NCBI GenBank assembly: GCA_033239005.1
Contig: BSQZ01000005.1
Coordinates: 14,392,501 to 14,456,500 of the forward strand
Direction: 5' to 3'
DNA from: Lamellibrachia satsuma
Taxonomy: Eukaryota > Annelida > Polychaeta > Sabellida > Siboglinidae
DNA length: 64,000 nucleotides
Each line of letters begins with the position of its first letter. The stretch's first letter is position 1. Of the stretch, positions 29,860-45,692 are shown piece after piece. The position numbers and the translations under genes are program-made. Under the pieces are notes generated by a model. It was not told the origin of the DNA, searched no databases, and saw only the letters and a program-made list of their open reading frames with translations.

Positions 29860-32100
29860 TATAATTGTGAAATTAAGAATGGTGAGGCTGACACATGAAC
29901 ATTAAGTAACTTACAAATCATGCCTAGGTCATTATTTGTATCATAATGATAGCTATTTTTCCTTTTTGCCTGTTAAATCTGCAAAGCATCAGCTTGATTG
30001 AAATATACAGAAGCGAAAATGCTGATATTTTTAATATTTCCTTCCATTGCTTAGGCGACGGTTTTTATTTTTTTCGGTTCACGGATCCCCCGACCACAAT
30101 TTGGTGAATTTTTTTTTACAAATAATCTATTATAATAATAATCTATAAAAATCAAATATAATGTCTGAAAAACGAAATGTACACAAAAATCGAATGGCAG
30201 AGAAGCATTGCGACACCGAAAATATTCACCACGCCGGGGAACGCCTTTCACGGTGGCATTGTACTGCATTATTACGCAGACAACTCATTGTTCTCTGATT
30301 GTTAATACACAATACAAATGATCAGTCTCGTGCAAAATTGGTGTGAATAATGTTTTGTAAGAGAAAAAGCTTTTTCATAGTCATGTAAATTTCAAAACGA
30401 AATATAGACGGACTATTTCCAGGCGTAGCCGTAAGCCCCGGGCTGTGGTCAGGCTGTGACGGGTTGCCGACGTGTTGCTACATGCGATCGCCGTGAAAGC
30501 GGAACATATCGTCTGGTTACTGTTATTCTAGTATACATCAGTATTATATCCATCTAATTAAATCATGTCCTTAAACCAGCGCAAACGTAGTTTATTGTGC
30601 CTTTGACGCTGATGGAAATTGCAACGTATATGTGACCTGGTGACCCCGCCGGATTGCGGCGGAAAATTAAGGGGACGTGTCAATATTACAAATGGCCATG
30701 TTTTGTCAACAATACGTAAAACTCCAGTGAAAAACTGTACATTTTGACCCCAAAACAAACATTTGTTGAGATTGCGTTTTCATTAATAACCAGGAAAGTA
30801 TGCTTAATATCTTATTTATGAAAAACTACAATACTTACGATGTTGCAATTTGGCGTATGAACGCCTCTTACATGTAGGCAACATAATACAATATCGGATT
30901 ACGATTGGTGAAGGGTTTGTATAAAAAAATCACTGCCACTTTAAGCTCTCACTCAACTTGCTTAATTCATTCATGGTGGTGTAGCAGACGTAATTCGTTT
31001 ATGTTAACCAAAATATATCTTAAGGTTATCAGTGACACTGTCATACTTATATGTATGTCATTCATTTCTTTGGGGATTTTCTCAAAACGAAATAATTTCG
31101 CATTTTGGTGCTATTTTTTACATTTACAAAAATGTAAAAAAAATCTTGTAACATAACCAAATCAATGAAAAACTGCAAATGTTATTAACCTGGAATATTA
31201 GGTACTATGTAATGTACAAACAGTGAAGAAATTGTTAATTTATCTTAAAAACTTCTACTGAAACTAACCAATTCAAGACAGCAGATAATATCCGCCCCAG
31301 CTACCTTTAACACTATTGTAATAATCAATACAAAACTTTAAAAAATGGTCTTGATTAACCCTTTCCCCTTCATCTCTCTTGTCTCTTGTTCACCCGTCTT
31401 GTGTTTGACGTGACAGTAAAAAAACATTATTTTTATTTTTCCCCTCCTCCGATGTTAGACATGACTGTAAAAATCCGTAAACCTAAAATGAAAAAAACTG
31501 TGGCCTTAATGAAAACAGTTTAATATTGAAATTGTTATAATTATAATATTTTCTATTTTTGATGCATTGTTCAACCACTATATTGAAAAAGCAAGGCGTT
31601 GAATCATGCCAAAAAAATTGAAAAAGAACAATATATTTGTATCTATTATTTTCATTTTTGAAAAAACATCTCAAACAATATGCCAACATTTTTTTTATAC
31701 ACTAATTGCATGGACCACATTGACATATTACTCCTTTCCATTTTTCAGGCTGCATTTAGGAATAAAAATGCTATTTGATAAATGTTGCTGAAAGAAAATA
31801 ATTTAAGTCTGTACAATCTTTATAGTATAATATTATTTATAAAACAAATTACCAGTGCCCATTTTATTTTTGTTGGTCGGAGAAAAAAACATTTAATAAT
31901 AGTCCAACTGGTTGATGGTAGCATTTTCTGTATCATAACAATATTAAATTAATGCACATCTTCAAAAGCATATGTATGTAATAATAAGTACACATATGTA
32001 TAGCACCATAAATTTGGACAAAGTCCATTCAGTTCAGAGGTGCTTAAAATATATAGTTTGTGAAATTAACAAGTTAAATAAATTAGATAAACATGATGCA
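29860..32100. other. AT-rich region without recognisable gene
   Basis: About 2.2 kb with many homopolymer runs and short ORFs (under about 85 residues). Nothing resembles a known protein, RNA or transposon end. Confidence 0.5.
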
Positions 32101-32101
32101 T

Positions 32102-32357
<256 letters not shown>

Positions 32358-32547
32358 AACATGCATCATGTTTACCTAATATATATTTATATATAAAATT
32401 ATCTAAGAATATGACGTCATATATAGCACACAGAAAAAATACAAGTAATACTGAAACATATACATAATTACATGCAATGAAGCAATGGTGGTTATCTTGG
32501 ACAAAAGTTTCTTCTTATGCATCTGTTAATCTGCTACTCAAGGATGA

Positions 32548-34640
<2,093 letters not shown>

Positions 34641-34644
34641 GTAT

Positions 34645-37600
34645 ACACGATGCTTGCCTAGCATGCACCTCGAAACCAAGCAGACATTTCAATGTATTCT
34701 GGTCGATGTAGTTTTCCACCTATTTATTGTCGATTTTTAGAGTTTTTCATAACATTAAATTGCACTTTTTCTTCTATTTTCGTATTTTCTTACACTGCGG
34801 TACGAAATATTTGACAGTGAAATCGCCTTTCCGGTTCTGATGCCACCGTGATATTGTGATATTGTTACTGCACATTTCGGATGATCGCCATATTAACAAC
34901 ACCGGCTATTGCCGGTATAGCGTTGTTTTGTGCACTAAAAGTGCGCTTAAACACAATATTTTTTACACATATACGTCCGTTTTGTATCTGATCCGATGGG
35001 GAGTGATGTAAAGAATACATTACCATCGAAAAAATTAGGTAAACATGTCATTTAATAGCGTTAATAATTTTGGCCAGGTTTAGGCTTTATGCTAGTCGAT
35101 GAAGTTTTCGACCTACTTAAAGCATTAGATCCCGTGGCCGGCCGCTCTGTCCAGTCCTGGAATGGCCGCCGTCGGCCGCATACAGGAGCCAGACCACAGT
35201 TGAGAATTGCATTGGTGGCCATGTTAACGTTTTGTCTGATTATAAGAAAACGTGAATATAAAAAATTCTGAAAATTGTCCACAGCAACTGCCATCATCTC
35301 ATTGATATACTATCCAAATTTGATCAAAATCACATACCTCCAGCTCTTTTAAATCGCCCCGACGTGCGATGCCTATCAATTTTGACAAAAATAGCCATGT
35401 ATTCATGCGCCCACGTGGCCCATAGCCGAAAAATTCCCATAAATCCCTCCGCCAGTTAAACTCTTTAAAAAATGCACTGTTTCACAGCCAATAGCTTCTA
35501 CAAACAAACCTGTGAATATTCCTGCTCAAAGGCACTCATGTTACATAATATTAATTTATTAAGTTCCCATTTTACAATTTCATACGCCCTACATTCGTGT
35601 GAAACAATAAACAGGAATGTCAACTGTGGTCTTACCCCAAATAGGGAAGTTTTTTGTTTGAGAAAGTGTCAAATTTTATATCAAGTTGCGGCACAGTGTA
35701 TATGTAGACATATTATGGAACACTCCTGCTTGTCAAGTCATTACTATTTGTTTGACAGCCAAGTCTAAACAATGCTTTGCCCGTATTAGTAGCTGAAAAC
35801 CAGTCACATAATTGAATTATAGGTCGATGTTGACACTTGATAAATCATAGATCATGTACACTAGATTTACATAGCACTGCGAACCAATGAAGCCTGCTTA
35901 CAAACATGGCATAACTTTGTAAGAAAATTGGAAATTTTTCATATTTAACAGGATTTAGGGTAAATTCCAATGTGTCAGGTTTGTCATATTTTATTGTTTA
36001 TGTGACTGCTTTCCTACTTCTAGTTGATAAGATACAAGGCGAACGGCTTCATTTCGATACGCCACCATAAAAGGGTATCATATGACCAGATGCCAGTCGC
36101 GGCCAGATTTGAAAATGCTGATCTACGCAGTGCTTCCAGTGGGTGTGACACAACCGAAATACAACTATTCTGTCCAAATTTGTTACACAATGTTGCTAAC
36201 ACACTGGGCCACACCACAAATATCACCAATGACTGCTCTAGTCCAAAATTTCTACCTGTTCCGTCACATACTTGTGTCATACCCCCTAATTTTCGCCAAC
36301 TTTCCATTTTGGCATCCGATCTGTACCGTGATGTTCGTGATTGCTACTGCTGTCTGCCTTTTCCAAGCAAACTGTTCACTTTTCCTATCAACCTGTGCCT
36401 ATGGGAATGATTATATCTTATATAAACCACTTCAGAATTATGGTTAGCTAGGGATTGGGGTAGCTAGAGATGGGGTTAGCCAGGGCCCTCTATTAAAAAA
36501 TCCTGGCGATTAACTACAGAACTAAACGCTACTCAATTTTGCCACACCCTAGCGGATGCATTTTGCAACAACATCAGCTAGTTACGTGCATGGGTTGCCC
36601 TTTTGAAAATCTTCATTTTCATCGGTTTGGTTCACGCCATCTCTAAAAAAATTTTTCCCTATTTTTTATGACAAAATATGTTGTAACTTGAAAAATAACC
36701 GTCATAATTTCATAATTTTTTCAGTGGTGCAAAGCTAACACATATAGCGACATTTTTTCACTGGGTTGCATAGGGTAATATCATGGGATCATTGTTAAAT
36801 GTCAGTCGCAAGGTAGAATAACTTTCAAAGTTTTAACAAATTTACTATTTTGTCTTTGCAAATTGTGATCAAGTGTCAACATTTCATGAATATATCCTAT
36901 TTCTATGTATACATGCATGTGGCGAAATTACTACTACTTCAAAATAAACACAACTTGTAATTGTCAATGTTGAATAATTATTTTCTACAGATTTCTGAAC
37001 ACAAGGGGGTAAAATCGCGCGAAATTTGCCAGAAATCCTGGGAACAGGGGAACATGTTTTTATAAAATGCTGGGGCCTAATGGGTTAATAGAATATACCG
37101 TTTAAAAAAAAATCTAAAGAAACATTTTGTGTAAGAGATCGACATACCAAATCAGCAACGGCTACTTCATTTATTCAATGCAAGCAAATTATTAAAACAG
37201 TTGTTTTGAGTAAAAAACTTACGAATATTGAACGTCTGAACCATGTCGCACGAGTCGCGGAAACCGGCGGAATTCGACCTATATTTATGGCAAGCCGTAC
37301 AGACAATCTTTTTTTTTGTCATTTTACTACTTTGTTCCAATTATTTCAACTTTTTTAACTACCAGGCTTGACATAGCGCTTTATAAAACACATACACATA
37401 TACTTGTATTGAATATATAACGTTAATGTAGTACACTTTTTCTCGTATATTTAACATATTTTAATTATTCCTCATTTTATGACAAGACTGGCTTGCCATA
37501 CGTCTACCACAAAAGGGGTTATTATTGTCACGTGGCCAAGAACGAGACACGCGTCAGCAGACGCTCAATAATAATGTCTGGTAAGCATGCAAAGTCGGTT

Positions 37601-38110
37601 TATACCAAGGTATGTATATCATAAACATGTTCCATGTTATATTATATATATCAAAATATATTTTGCTCAGACCAGACTCTGTATCGTTATTGTCGTAAAC
37701 AGACGCTGTGACGTCTCTAACGCGATATCAAGCGAGATTTCAATGGGTCGAAAACTGCACCGGTAACTATACCAGTCTTCAATCACATTCTTGCGTTTCG
37801 ATTTGACAACTTCTTGCAAAATGTTTATACTGTGGCTGACTTAGGTCGAGGAAATTTATTCTCGCACCGCGCGTCTGAATTTGCCTGGGCGCTGCCATTG
37901 CTGCTCCGTGTTTGGCTAATACCAGCACGTGACTAGAGACTATTCCACATAATGCTAGAGAAAGATGGGGTGGGAGGAAAAGATGGATGCACAAAAACAG
38001 TGACTATGAATGAGGTAGCTTTGGAAAATGCCAAAATGTTGGCCTTCAAACTTAAAAAGTTGGCAATAACTCGGTCACACAAACAATCAAGGAAATTAAT
38101 ACACCCTCGG
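34645..38110. other. No recognisable gene; short ORFs only
   Basis: About 3.5 kb of AT-rich sequence. The longest ORFs (36024-36410 and 36082-36447 plus, 121-128 residues) overlap in different frames, have no recognisable domain, and one ends in a hydrophobic run. They are most likely chance. Near 38105 CCCGAGTGGTTATGAGGG looks like a tRNA A-box, but no T-arm follows. Confidence 0.45.
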
Positions 38111-38149
38111 CCCGAGTGGTTATGAGGGTTGGTGTGGTTACAGCTAGGC

Positions 38150-38390
38150 GTGCAATGGGTTTAATTAAGTCTGCCGTCGGTTTAGTTAGGCCAGCAGTCA
38201 GTTTAATTAGGCCTGTAGTCGGCGGTTTAGTTACGCCAGTAGTCGGTTCATTTAGTCCATCAGTCAATTTAGTTAGGCCACTGGTCAGTGTAGTTAGTCC
38301 AGCAATCAATGCATTTAGACAAGCAGTCAGTTTAATTAGGCCAGCGGTCGGTTTAATTAGGCCAGCAGTCAATTTAGTTAGGCCTTAACT
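38150..38390 (+). repeat. Diverged 21-24-bp minisatellite (GTTTAATTAGGCCAGCAGTC)
   Basis: About eleven units of GGTTTAATTAGGCCAGCAGT type with T/G variation, mostly in multiples of three, so a 90-residue plus-strand ORF (LIRPAVGLIRPAV pattern) and a minus-strand counterpart (GLIKLTAGLTKPT) stay open. Confidence 0.85.
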
Positions 38391-38574
38391 TTTATTGATA
38401 GTGTATGCCTAATGTATTTTTGGGTTTTGTAGACATTACACCAGGCCACGAAGGGCAAGAAAACAAACTGTCATAAAAGCGTTACATGTCAAATCGGTGA
38501 TATTGTAAATGTTATGTTGCTGGCGTGTTTTCAGATGTAACTTATGGATTGTATTTGGAGAATAAATTAATTTG

Positions 38575-39790
38575 GTTTTTAAACAGAAACCAGTTAAAGA
38601 GGTAACTCGACAAAACATAAACAAGCAGAAACCAGCTCAACAACTAACTCGACAACCAATGTGAACAGAACCCAGTTTAACAGCTCACCTCACCTCACCT
38701 ATCCTCTTCGGGCCGAAATGCATCTCCTCCAGCTCGCTCTGTCAGTTACTACACGTCTGGCTTCGTTCCAGCTGTTCCACCCCGTACGTGTCTTTCATTT
38801 TCAACAGTTGATCGCTACGTTGTCTTTGGTCGACCAACCTTTCTTCTACCTTCGGGCGTCCAAGTCAACGCCGTCTCACATTTGTTGTTGTCCATTCGTA
38901 TGATATGTCCTACCGATTTCCACCTTCTTAACTTGACCTCAGTGCTGATTGTCTTCAATTTTGTTTTTGCAAGAATATCTTGATTTGATACAACGCATGG
39001 CCATTTAATTTGTAGGAGACAGCCAATCTGCCAAACCGGTTCAACAACTAACTCGACAGCCAATTTGAACATAAACCAATTCTACAACTAACTCAATAAC
39101 CAACCTGAACAGAAACCACAATCTGAATTGCAACCAGTTCAACAACTAACCCGATAGACAATCTGAACATAAACCATTTCAACAACTAACTCCACAATCA
39201 ATCTGAACAGAAAGCAGACCCAGTTCATCAACTAACTCCACAGCTAATCTGAACAGAAACCAATTCAATAGCTAACTCGACAACCAATCTGAACAGAACT
39301 TAGTTCAACAACTAACTCAACAACCACTCTGAACCGAACCCTATTCAACAACTAAATCTACAGTCAGTCTGAACAAAACCCAATCAACAGCTAACTCGAC
39401 AGTCAATCTGAACATAAAACTGTTCAACAACTATTTCAACAAACAATATGAGCAGAACCCTGTTCAACCAACAGCTAACTCGACAGTCAATCTGAACAGA
39501 AACCAGTTTAACAACTAACTCGACAACCAATCTGAACGAAAACCAGTACAACAACTAACTCGACAACCAATCTGAACATAAACCAGTTCAACAACTAACT
39601 CGACAACCAATCTGAACAAAAACCAGTACAACAACTAACTCGACAACCAATCTGAACATAAACAAGTTCAGCAACTAATTCGACAACAAATCTGAACCGA
39701 GCCCAATTAAAAAAAACAACTCGACAACCAATCTGAACAGAACCGAGTTCATCAACTGACTGACTGACTCAACAACCAATCTTATGGTAC
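38575..39790 (+). repeat. Diverged 40-bp minisatellite, interrupted by a LINE
   Basis: Period of about 40 bp: CTGAACAGAAACCAGTTCAA followed by CAACTAACTCGACAACCAAT. About twenty units with point changes and small indels. The first units lie at 38575-38690, a LINE fragment occupies 38692-39024, and the array resumes at 39025. Confidence 0.92.
38692..39024 (-). pseudogene. RTE-like LINE 3' fragment inserted in minisatellite
   Basis: Minus-strand copy of the 3' end of the family at 1790-2690. It reads DILAKTKLKTISTEVKLRRW, VGHIIRMDNNK, TWTPEGRRKVGRPKTT and ends in a GAGGATAGGTGAGGTGAG tail. It is severely 5'-truncated and interrupts the 40-bp array, so it inserted after at least part of the array existed. 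Confidence 0.9.
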
Positions 39791-40024
39791 ATTAGTCGAT
39801 CCTTAGACGGATCTTTAATAAGAAATCAGATAGTGTCGTGTATATCGTGATCACTATCAGGACGTGTGTTCGTCATCTCTCTGACGGACGTTTCTTACAC
39901 CTAAATGAATTATGTCTCCATGCTACAACAAGGAGAATGACTGATTGGGATTGGCATTGCTTCTCCATGCTCATTAACTATTTCCACTAATACGACCGAC
40001 TGACGTCTTAAAATAGCTTTATTG

Positions 40025-40240
40025 TCGGGGGGGGGGGCAGACACGGTGAGTCCGGGGAGACAGGCATGGTTAGTCGGGGGGGGGGGGGGGGGGAGGGAGC
40101 CATGTTGAATCCGGGGGAGGCAGGCACGGTCGATCATGGGAGGCAGGCAGGGTGAGTCAGGAGATGCAGGCATGGTGAGTCGGGGGAGGCAGGCATGTTA
40201 AGTCCGGCGGAGGCAGGCGAGGTCGATCTGACGTAGAACT
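40025..40240 (+). repeat. G-rich minisatellite, about 28-30 bp, with poly-G runs
   Basis: Irregular units of GGGGGAGGCAGGCATGGTGA / GTC type and two G runs (9 and 16 G). The Pro-rich minus ORF is read-through. Confidence 0.85.
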
Positions 40241-40514
40241 CCACAAAATACCGTGTTTCATGTTGTTTAGTGCAAACAGCTTTCCACAATCTTCAAGTGA
40301 CTATTTCTTTGTAAACATTATTCGCCCTTTTGTGCAACCGGGGCACATTAGTTGGTGTAGTCTCAGAAAGTGTTAGTTTTATGGGTGATTTAACAAGAGT
40401 TATCACGACTGTAAAACAGTGGAACAAGAGGGTAAATGGACAGGGAAGCCATTAGAAACCATTAGTAACCATTGAAGCCAAACACTTTGAAGATACCCAA
40501 TCCGATCGTTTCCA

Positions 40515-40745
40515 TCGTATTAGTTATTGTCGTAATTAGTCTGAAGGCCCTCATTAGTTATTGTCGTAATTAGTCTGAAGGCCCTCATTAGTTATTGTCG
40601 TAATTAGTCTGAAGGCCCTCATTAGTTATTGTCGTAATTAGTCTGAAGGCCCTCATTAGTTATTGTCGTAATTAGTCTAAAGGCCCTCATTAGTTATTGT
40701 CGTAATTAGTCTGAAGGCCCTCATTAGTTATTGTCTTAATTAGTC
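40515..40745 (+). repeat. 34-bp minisatellite (about 6 copies)
   Basis: Nearly identical units: CATTAGTTATTGTCGTAATT followed by AGTCTGAAGGCCCT. Confidence 0.95.
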
Positions 40746-40796
40746 ATTGCAACTTTATTATTATTATTATTTGATTCGCCGCCAGTTTGTTTGATG

Positions 40797-40905
40797 CAAC
40801 ACAACCATACGTCACATTCATACGTCACAACCATACTTCACATCCACACGTCACATCCATATGTCACAACCATACGTCATATCCATACGCCACAACCATA
40901 CTGCG
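40797..40905 (+). repeat. 12-13-bp array (CATACGTCACAAC)
   Basis: About nine units alternating CATACGTCACAAC and CATCCATACGTCA. It creates many CGTCA half-sites that should not be read as regulatory without other evidence. Confidence 0.85.
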
Positions 40906-40919
40906 TTACGCTTGAGTGT

Positions 40920-41968
40920 GGCGCATATAACTTATCACGACGGCTATCTTGATTCACGTGCCGCGCTGTGTCTTTTTACATGAAAAGAGCGAACGTGTCC
41001 TTTCATAAATTTGCGTGATAATGGTACCACTGACCACTGACCACACTACACCATTACTTCTTCTATGGGACTGATGGTGCTGTCACGTTGGAGCCCTTCG
41101 TTTGACACTGCCACGTGCATAACATTTTAATAGAACACCCGTTAGTAAAGCAGACCGCTGATCCCTTATCAGTTGACACATGATACATTGATGCAGGCAT
41201 GGGCCAGTGACATTCGTGCTGCAGCACGTCAAGAACCCACTGGACGCCAAGTGTTTATACTGTACAGCACCTAGTCTTAATCATAAAATTAAGTCCATAG
41301 ATATACAGTACTAATAAGAGATTATTAATATATATCTATGATATATCATACCAGCATCTACTAAATAACCTCAATTACTGTGTGTAGTAGATGTGTAATG
41401 GGTTAAAATACATGTCTCACTAATGTGTCCGTTAAATGACTATACTAATATGTAGGCTGCGGGTGGTAAGCTTATACATAAATTAAGAATATATACCACT
41501 GCAAAGCAAGTTTGTAAGATAAAATTGCATTTAATACAACTTACTAACTAAACTGATAAACTAAACTTACTACTAAAATAATAAAAACCAAGTTTCTCAG
41601 TCATTGCACAATTTACACTCCTGAACTAATTTCAGTACCACATCAAGGAGTGAGTCTGTACAAATACAAACATAACAAGTCAGCTATTTGCATATCATAG
41701 TGTCCAGTGTAAGATAAGATGACACATAAACATCTATTAAATACCACACATTGGTGCTGTTCACAATATCGTCTGTAAAATACACGTTATCTTATTCAGT
41801 ACTAATATATAATAATGCTAATGTTTATCCATAATTCCCTAGCATGCATGTATAGGTATTAATGTAAAACTAGAACTCTATATGTATAAACCCCTAGTAG
41901 CATAAACTCAACAGTCAACAATGTTGTTTATTTCACGTGTATTGCCCAAGGCATTGCCTGACTAGCCT
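40920..41968. other. Spacer with one small palindromic element
   Basis: No gene recognised. At 41297-41345 lies a palindrome-ended segment (CATAGATATACAGTACTAAT ... TATATATCTATG) almost identical in layout to 56414-56453. Confidence 0.5.
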
Positions 41969-41993
41969 ATGTGTGTGTGTATATATATATATG

Positions 41994-42057
<64 letters not shown>

Positions 42058-42123
42058 TATATGTATATATATATGTTTATATGTGTGTATATGTATATTA
42101 TATATAATTATATATATATATAT

Positions 42124-42213
<90 letters not shown>

Positions 42214-42220
42214 ATATATG

Positions 42221-42301
<81 letters not shown>
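41969..42301. repeat. (TA)n/(TG)n compound microsatellite, about 330 bp
   Basis: TA tracts with TGTGTG, TATGTATATT and CACACA interruptions. All ORFs inside are artefacts. Confidence 0.97.
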
Positions 42302-42302
<1 letters not shown>

Positions 42303-43550
42303 CTGTCATTGTCAATAATTCATCAATCTGATGGCCATGCCCCATTAAGAACAAATGACAAATCTTCAAGTTAATTGGCTCCTGATGTCATTGTCACTGG
42401 CTACTAGCCCGATGAAAAGTTTATACTTATCTGGTAACCACCTCAGCTTCATTGCTTTTGTTTGCCTTATATTGTACGTGATGATGGTGAGGAGGAAATA
42501 CATTTACTTACATATGTTACACAACTATTGGTGCTTGTAACCGCGACTTCTCGTCACATGGCTTTTCCTAAAAAGGATGTGTAAGTATTTGATAAAGTAG
42601 GGTCTATTGAATGTACTTACACAATTCTTTTTTCCCTTTCTGTAATATGGTATATATAATATTACAAAATAAAAAAATATATAATATAAATAAGTCACAG
42701 TATGCTATAGAAGTATTGTTTATTTAATAGTAAAAATAAATAATAGATTTCACCTATTGAAAAATTAACCAAACATCATTTTACTGCAATACTTTTGAAA
42801 GTATTGCACATACTCGCAACAGTGAATTGCAAATTTCAAACGGTAATACAAATACTTCGCCATACTCACAAGCCAAGAAGATATTTAGTATTCAGCAAGT
42901 AGTGCAGTATAGGGCACATGTCTGACAACAGCATAGGACACGGGCCTAACACTGCTGACCTGCGTGATGGCTAGGACGGTGCGTCATCACTGCCGGGGGG
43001 CGTCACTCAACGTACGAATACTGCATCACGCAGTACTGCGAGTGTTGCGCCGTCCGTCATGTCAATGACGCTCGTTTGTATTACGCCAGCTTCGAGTTGT
43101 TGACTCCAAAACACGTACGCACGATAAAGAGGCACGCGTTGGGTGTGACGCAAGCAGTGAGAAGTAGATGTATCGCTGTGTGCGTGGCGGAGACATCGAC
43201 GTGGGAGGAGGATTTTATAGAATTATTTGATAGAACTTTTTGTGTACTTTTACTTAAGGATTTTCTTATCGTTAACGATGCATGTTCTATGTTGTAAGTA
43301 AACTGGTGGGTTAGTAAACTGTTGTCCAGGAAACAGTCTTCATGTGATAATAATATGGCCATTTTCCACGAAGAACTTGTTCTGTATCAACTAATAGCTA
43401 TGGTAACTTTGATTTCATTATGTTAATAGTAAAATGTCGAACTACATATTTCAATGGTCTTAGTATTGCTGTGAATTGTTTGTAAAATGTATACATTCCT
43501 TTTGCGACATGAAGACGTATTATAATTATTAACTGACAGTGAGCTACGTT
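42302..43550. other. No recognisable gene
   Basis: Short ORFs only, such as 43076-43297 plus (73 residues) and its minus shadow. 42941-43080 is CpG-richer. Nothing more can be supported. Confidence 0.45.
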
Positions 43551-43599
43551 TTATGCGTAAACTACGAACTAGATCACCCTCGTTAATGAAGCAGACGTT

Positions 43600-43940
43600 G
43601 GCCGACAATAGGACACATGAAAGACCGGGAGTGGACCGGCTCTCGAAGCGTGCGCTATTTATTAAGCCTCGGCGATATATCGATTACTCGTTATCCGCGT
43701 TCATTTATAGAGTCGTCCATTGCTAACGCGGCCGTCGCCGCTTAACTTAAATCTTTCCTTTGCACCGCCGGTTAAACGCGGTCGCTCTGCTGACGTCAGT
43801 GGCTGGCGCAATGACGTCAGTGCATCGATTTTTGGCGGTTTCCGTTGCGACGACGACGTCATCGATGACACTATCTAATAAACGACGACTCGCTTGGAGA
43901 CGTTATTGCCGCGGCCGTCTAGCGCGCTCGTGTAAATATC
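43600..43940. promoter_or_regulatory. CpG-rich region with two CRE palindromes
   Basis: Two perfect TGACGTCA sites (43791-43798 and 43812-43819) lie 21 bp apart, with ACGACGTCATCG just after, in a stretch much richer in CpG than the flanks. It resembles an unmethylated promoter region. No exon is recognised on either side. Confidence 0.35.
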
Positions 43941-44279
43941 GTTAGATGTTTATATATTGATATACTCGTACATATTCGCGACTAGTCGCATTTTGCAAGA
44001 AACACGGATATGTTACCATGGCATTTTGGCGCGATGCTTGCGCGGCGGGGGTGAGGGCAAGGCGATTTACCCCGTTGACATGGCAACGACGGGTTCATAC
44101 GGATTACGGTGGATACGTAATCAGAAGGGTGGCCACTTGTGGCGCGCGGCCATCCAGAAGATGCACCGGGATACAGCGGCAGGCGACTAGTGTTATAAGT
44201 TCGCGGGATGGAAGTCTCCTTGTAGCCGAATGTTGGAAGGTAGGTTGTGTGAAAACGTGCGTGCGTGTATGAATGCCTG

Positions 44280-44293
44280 TCTGTGTGTGTGTG

Positions 44294-44325
<32 letters not shown>

Positions 44326-44372
44326 TGCGTGTGTGCGTATATGCGTGCATGCGTTTTTCCGTGCACGCGTGC
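44280..44372 (+). repeat. (TG)n-(TGCG)n microsatellite
   Basis: TG run then GTGC tetranucleotides, decaying to TGCGTATATGCGTGCATGCG. Confidence 0.95.
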
Positions 44373-44436
44373 GTGCGGGCGTACGAAGACAATAAACGAT
44401 GGTTTGGAGGAAATACAACGCCAAACGGCGGCTAAC

Positions 44437-44478
44437 CTCGCACCTCGCACCTCGCACCTCGCACCTCGCACCTCCGCC
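44437..44478 (+). repeat. 7-bp array (ACCTCGC)
   Basis: Five to six CGCACCT units. Confidence 0.9.
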
Positions 44479-45692
44479 TCGTACATCGCGGTTTTTTATT
44501 TAACACAAGATGATGTGTATTTTTTCACACACGCCCGCGCTCACACACGCGTGTGCACGCATGCACGCATATGTCTGCATGCACGCATATGTCTGCATGC
44601 ACACGTGTCTGGTGAACCACCTGCTATGTCATTCTGCTACATATGCTACATGTTACAGGGGCGGATCTACGCTGGTTTTGGCAGGGGAGGGTCTAAGTCA
44701 GCCGTAGTCATTTGTCATTCTCCTTACGAACCGGGAGGGGGGACGCCACGTGTCGTTCTACTTACAGGAGGGTTAATATTAGCCGGTTGCTAATACTTCA
44801 ATATTTACATTGATACTAGGTCCAAGGCAGGTCTATATACGTTGTCCACTACCGTAATATTTGCCACGGACACAGGGGGGCCCAAGACCCTCCTCCGTGG
44901 CCTAGGATGTTTTTTGAGATCCATAAGACCCCCCTGGATACCCTGCTATGTTGTGGTATTCGACTACACGAGTTACCTGCCGTGCCTGCTCAGGTACACC
45001 TACTGCGGTTCTTTTATGCGTATGCTAGGTGTAACAAGTAGGCACAGAGGTGTAACTGCCCTCATTACCCAGGTGCATAGCATGGCCCGAGCTAACCAAT
45101 TATAAATGTGTCACTGCAAATACCTTCCAAAACTTGTGTAGTTATTTTGAATAGTGCTACATTATGCTGAGTGCAGCACACGCAGCACTAGCGCCGCCTG
45201 GTGAATAGTAGGTCATTACTTTAGCGTGCCTGGGTGACACGCGTCTCGGCAACTAGGCGCAGCGTGAAACAAGCATGGGGTAATTTAGATTATTACATTC
45301 TGTTTGGACGTGAAATGTCAACAGGCAACCTCTGATATTTAAAGTGCAGCATGTTCTGCGCAGTGTCTTAATTCAGCACGAAATTCGAAATGTCATTGCC
45401 GGAACTGTTCAAGGAAAGTGGATAGAGCATTACCGAGTGTTGTATAGGGCCAGTGGGCCACGTGGCACCATAGGGCATTATTCCTATCAACGTTTCGCAT
45501 CACCACTAAACATTCTGTCGACTGGCGACGTGTTTTGTCTTAGGCAACGAAAACGTCGATTAAAGGAATAATAATGTCATCCCCCTACATCCCACCATCT
45601 ACGTTTTGTGCATAAAACCTTTGTCGAAAGCGCTTCGTGAGCATGCCAACTATATTTGTACTTACATTTTACAGGGATGTTAGCTACAAGTA

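Noticed and set aside
36024..36447. Two overlapping ORFs of 121-128 residues as a gene
   Set aside because: Different frames of the same DNA, no recognisable domain, no supporting promoter, splice or codon signal.
38105..38135. tRNA-like A-box (CCCGAGTGGTTATGAGGG)
   Set aside because: No B-box or acceptor pairing follows within 100 bp.
40797..40905. Cluster of CGTCA half-sites as a regulatory element
   Set aside because: They arise from a 12-13-bp tandem array.
44104..44486. His-Thr-Ala-Arg rich ORFs
   Set aside because: Read-through of the (TG)n/(TGCG)n and ACCTCGC arrays.
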